A stretch of DNA of 14,376 bases from Campylobacteraceae bacterium (GTDB lineage: Bacteria > Campylobacterota > Campylobacteria > Campylobacterales > Sulfurovaceae), in NCBI GenBank assembly GCA_027030605.1, contig JALVEV010000056.1, positions 1 to 14,376 on the forward strand, written 5' to 3'. This document shows, piece by piece, positions 12,477 through 14,376 of this stretch. The position numbers and the translations under genes were made by a program. The notes under the pieces were generated by a model. The model ran no database searches. It was not told the origin of the DNA and saw only the letters and a list, made by a program, of their open reading frames with translations. Within the stretch, counting starts at the first letter, position 1; the number at the start of each line of letters is the position of its first letter.

Positions 12477-13151
12477 ATGCCACATTTAAAACTATTGACA
12501 AACGTTATACTACTTGTATCTCTTAGCTCTTTTTGGGCTTGTTCAGATGAAAAAGGTAAGGTAAAAGAGATTAAGACCATACTCCTAGAGGGAAAACCTA
12601 GTGAGGTACACTCTACACTTTCGCAAAAGTATTTTGAAGAGGGAGAGTTTGAAAAAGCGTTAGAAGAAGATAAGAAGCAGTTAGAAGAGGATTTAAAATA
12701 TTATAAAGAGCAGAGTCCAGAGATTGCATTAGATTATAATAATATTGGTTTAGACTATGATGAGCTAAAAGAGTATACTAAAGCAGTTGAATATTATCAA
12801 AAAGCAATGGATATAGATGAGAAGACATTGGATGAAAATAGTACAGAGCGTGCAACTACCTATTATAACTTTGCCTCTTCAAATAATGAATTAGGAAATT
12901 ATAAGAAGGCGTTAGAGTATTATCTAAAAGCATTAGAGATAGATAAAATTGGTTTGGGTGAGTTTAGTCGAGATGTCTTAAATGAGTATGAAGATATTGC
13001 AAAACTCTATGAAAAAACTGGTAAAGTAAAACTAGCTATTAATTACTATCAAGAGATTCTTGATATTGTTGCTCATGGCTCTAACTCTGAGAGTGAACGT
13101 AGTAAACGGGTAAAAGCAAAGATTGAGGCATTACAGAAGAGATTAAAATAG
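12477..13151 (+). CDS. TPR-repeat protein, probable lipoprotein
   Basis: A 224-aa exported repeat protein. The N-terminus is a signal sequence (LKLLTNVILLVSLSSFWAC) ending at Cys22; FWAC is an imperfect lipobox, so lipid attachment is probable rather than certain. About four tetratricopeptide units follow at a spacing of about 42 residues: a degenerate one near 48-76, then units starting near 84 (ALDYNNIGLDYDELKEY), 126 (TTYYNFASSNNELGNYKKAL) and 167 (VLNEYEDIAKLYEKTGK). The long spacing resembles kinesin-light-chain-type TPRs, which act as protein-binding scaffolds. The C-terminal 20 residues are a basic helix. The start has TTAGGAGA 7 nt upstream. The flavoprotein gene begins at the very next base after its stop, so the two are cotranscribed. 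Partner unknown. Confidence 0.85.
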   Translation: MPHLKLLTNVILLVSLSSFWACSDEKGKVKEIKTILLEGKPSEVHSTLSQKYFEEGEFEKALEEDKKQLEEDLKYYKEQSPEIALDYNNIGLDYDELKEYTKAVEYYQKAMDIDEKTLDENSTERATTYYNFASSNNELGNYKKALEYYLKALEIDKIGLGEFSRDVLNEYEDIAKLYEKTGKVKLAINYYQEILDIVAHGSNSESERSKRVKAKIEALQKRLK

Positions 13152-14369
13152 ATGAGAGAGATTATTGTTATTGGAGCAGGGTCGAGTGGTTTAGTGACAG
13201 CCATTGTCTCTGCTCGTCGAGGTAAAAAGGTTCTTATTTTAGAGAAAAATAACAAAGTAGGGAAAAAACTTCTAGCTACAGGTAATGGAAAGTGTAACAT
13301 TACCAATCAACGCCCTACCTTAGAGCGTTTCTACTCTAGCAATCCACAGTTCATACGAGAAGTATTTGAGGGGTATAGTTACCAAACTATTAAACAGTTT
13401 TTTAAGTCTATAGGTTTAGAGCTTATAGAGGCAAAAGAGGGAAAAGTCTTTCCGATGTCACTTCAAGCCTCCTCTGTAGTTGAACTCTTAGTTGCTGAGT
13501 GTGAACAACTAGGGGTAAAGATAGATTGTGAAGTTGAGGTAGAGCAGGTTACAAGAGTAGGGGAACGCTATGAAATTCGACACAATAGAGGTGTAGAGAT
13601 GGCAAAAAAGTTAGTCATTGCTACAGGACATCTCTCTGCTCCACAGCTAGGAGGGGTCGATGTTGGAGTAAGTTTTGCTAAAAGGTTAGGGCATAGTATT
13701 GTGAAACCTTTTCCTACTTTGGTACAGTTAACTTCACCTATGAAGAGGCTCGAACGTATGGCAGGGGTAAAAGTAGAGAGCAGAGTAACACTTAGAACAG
13801 AAGGTGGAAAAACTATTCAGAAACAAGGTGATGTTCTCTTTACCTCTTATGGTATTTCAGGTTTAGCTATTTTAGACATTAGCCGTTTTGTTATGGTTGA
13901 ACTTTTAAAAAAGAAAAATGTTATGTTAATCATAGATTTAATGCCCAAGATGTCACAAGAACAACTCTTGGCACTTATGCGTAAAAGCTTGGTAAAAAAG
14001 AGTTCTAAACCATTAACTATATGGCTACAAGGGTTTATAAACAAAAAGCTTATATTGCCTATTTTAGAGCCACTAAAGCTACAAGATGAGACGGTTGGTT
14101 CACTCTTTTCAAATGTTAAAAATTTAGAACTTATTGTCTCTAAAATCAAAAACTTTAAGTTTGAAGTAAATGGTAGCAGAGGCTATAAGGGTGCTGAGGT
14201 AGCTACAGGTGGAGTTAACACTAAAGAGATAAACCCTAAAACCATGGAGTCCAAGAAGCATAAAGGGCTTTATTTTACAGGTGAGGTTTTAGATGTAGAT
14301 GGTGACAGAGGAGGGTTTAACCTCCATTTTGCTTGGGTTTGTGGGCTTAGAGCTGGGTGGAGTATATAA
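13152..14369 (+). CDS. NAD(P)/FAD-dependent oxidoreductase, HI0933/YhiN (BaiN-like) family
   Basis: A 405-aa complete cytoplasmic flavoprotein. The N-terminal Rossmann fold binds FAD: IVIGAGSSGLVTA (5-17) and the acidic LILEKN (28-33) that contacts the ribose. The family signature VGKKLLATGNGKCNITN (36-52) and the closing GLYFTGEVLDVDGDRGGFNLHFAW (about 372-395) are both intact. Members of the family include BaiN-type enzymes that reduce C=C bonds of steroids, but most members, including this one, have no known substrate. The ATG follows the TAG of the TPR gene with no intervening base, and only a weak purine-rich GAAGAGA lies upstream, so translation is probably coupled. An alternative family such as fumarate reductase-like flavoproteins is excluded by the two signatures. 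Confidence 0.92.
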   Translation: MREIIVIGAGSSGLVTAIVSARRGKKVLILEKNNKVGKKLLATGNGKCNITNQRPTLERFYSSNPQFIREVFEGYSYQTIKQFFKSIGLELIEAKEGKVFPMSLQASSVVELLVAECEQLGVKIDCEVEVEQVTRVGERYEIRHNRGVEMAKKLVIATGHLSAPQLGGVDVGVSFAKRLGHSIVKPFPTLVQLTSPMKRLERMAGVKVESRVTLRTEGGKTIQKQGDVLFTSYGISGLAILDISRFVMVELLKKKNVMLIIDLMPKMSQEQLLALMRKSLVKKSSKPLTIWLQGFINKKLILPILEPLKLQDETVGSLFSNVKNLELIVSKIKNFKFEVNGSRGYKGAEVATGGVNTKEINPKTMESKKHKGLYFTGEVLDVDGDRGGFNLHFAWVCGLRAGWSI

Positions 14370-14376
14370 GTAGTTA

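Noticed and set aside
1..14376. CRISPR arrays, insertion sequences, defence systems, rRNA
   Set aside because: No regularly spaced direct repeats, transposase or nuclease-defence motifs, or rRNA sequence were seen on either strand.

Overview
The window looks like the chromosomal replication-origin region of a Campylobacterota member (the former Epsilonproteobacteria). A free-living Sulfurovum- or Sulfurimonas-like organism fits best. The grounds are strongly AT-rich DNA, DnaA boxes of the form TTATTCACA or TCATTCACA (the latter is the Helicobacter pylori form), an origin split on both sides of dnaA, and the gene content. The genus is an inference, since no search could be run.

Left part (1-1350), all on the minus strand: the N-terminal part of a BamA/TamA-type outer-membrane assembly protein that runs off the window, a long imperfect inverted-repeat element, a tRNA-Val(GAC) whose CCA end abuts that element, and ruvC.

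Origin (about 1347-3011): two clusters of DnaA boxes flank dnaA. The upstream cluster lies between ruvC and dnaA. The downstream cluster, between dnaA and dnaN, ends in two adjacent boxes, five perfect CTA triplets and an A/T tract. That is the layout of a DnaA-trio unwinding module. Gene orientation switches here from minus to plus, as expected when leading strands diverge from an origin.

Plus-strand block (1475-10021): dnaA, dnaN, pyrG and recJ (initiation, sliding clamp, CTP supply, 5'-3' single-strand exonuclease). Next come a 29-codon small ORF with a near-consensus promoter and an unrecognised 114-aa protein with a probable leaderless start. The block ends with a PBP4-type D,D-peptidase (dacB) whose stop overlaps the start of a MobA-like molybdenum-cofactor guanylyltransferase.

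Right part: on the minus strand, a LysR-type regulator (tail-to-tail overlap with mobA), purM, and a small MTH1187/YkoF-type thiamine-binding protein. PurM makes AIR, the precursor of the thiamine pyrimidine, so the last two may be metabolically linked. Divergently, on the plus strand, a probable TPR lipoprotein is followed with no gap by a complete HI0933/YhiN-family flavoprotein.

Most genes are ordinary housekeeping genes. The unusual signals are non-coding or very small: the trio origin, the repeat fused to the tRNA 3' end, possible alternative hairpins at the recJ ribosome binding site, the 29-codon gene, and two genes whose -10 box sits so close to the start codon that the mRNA would be leaderless.
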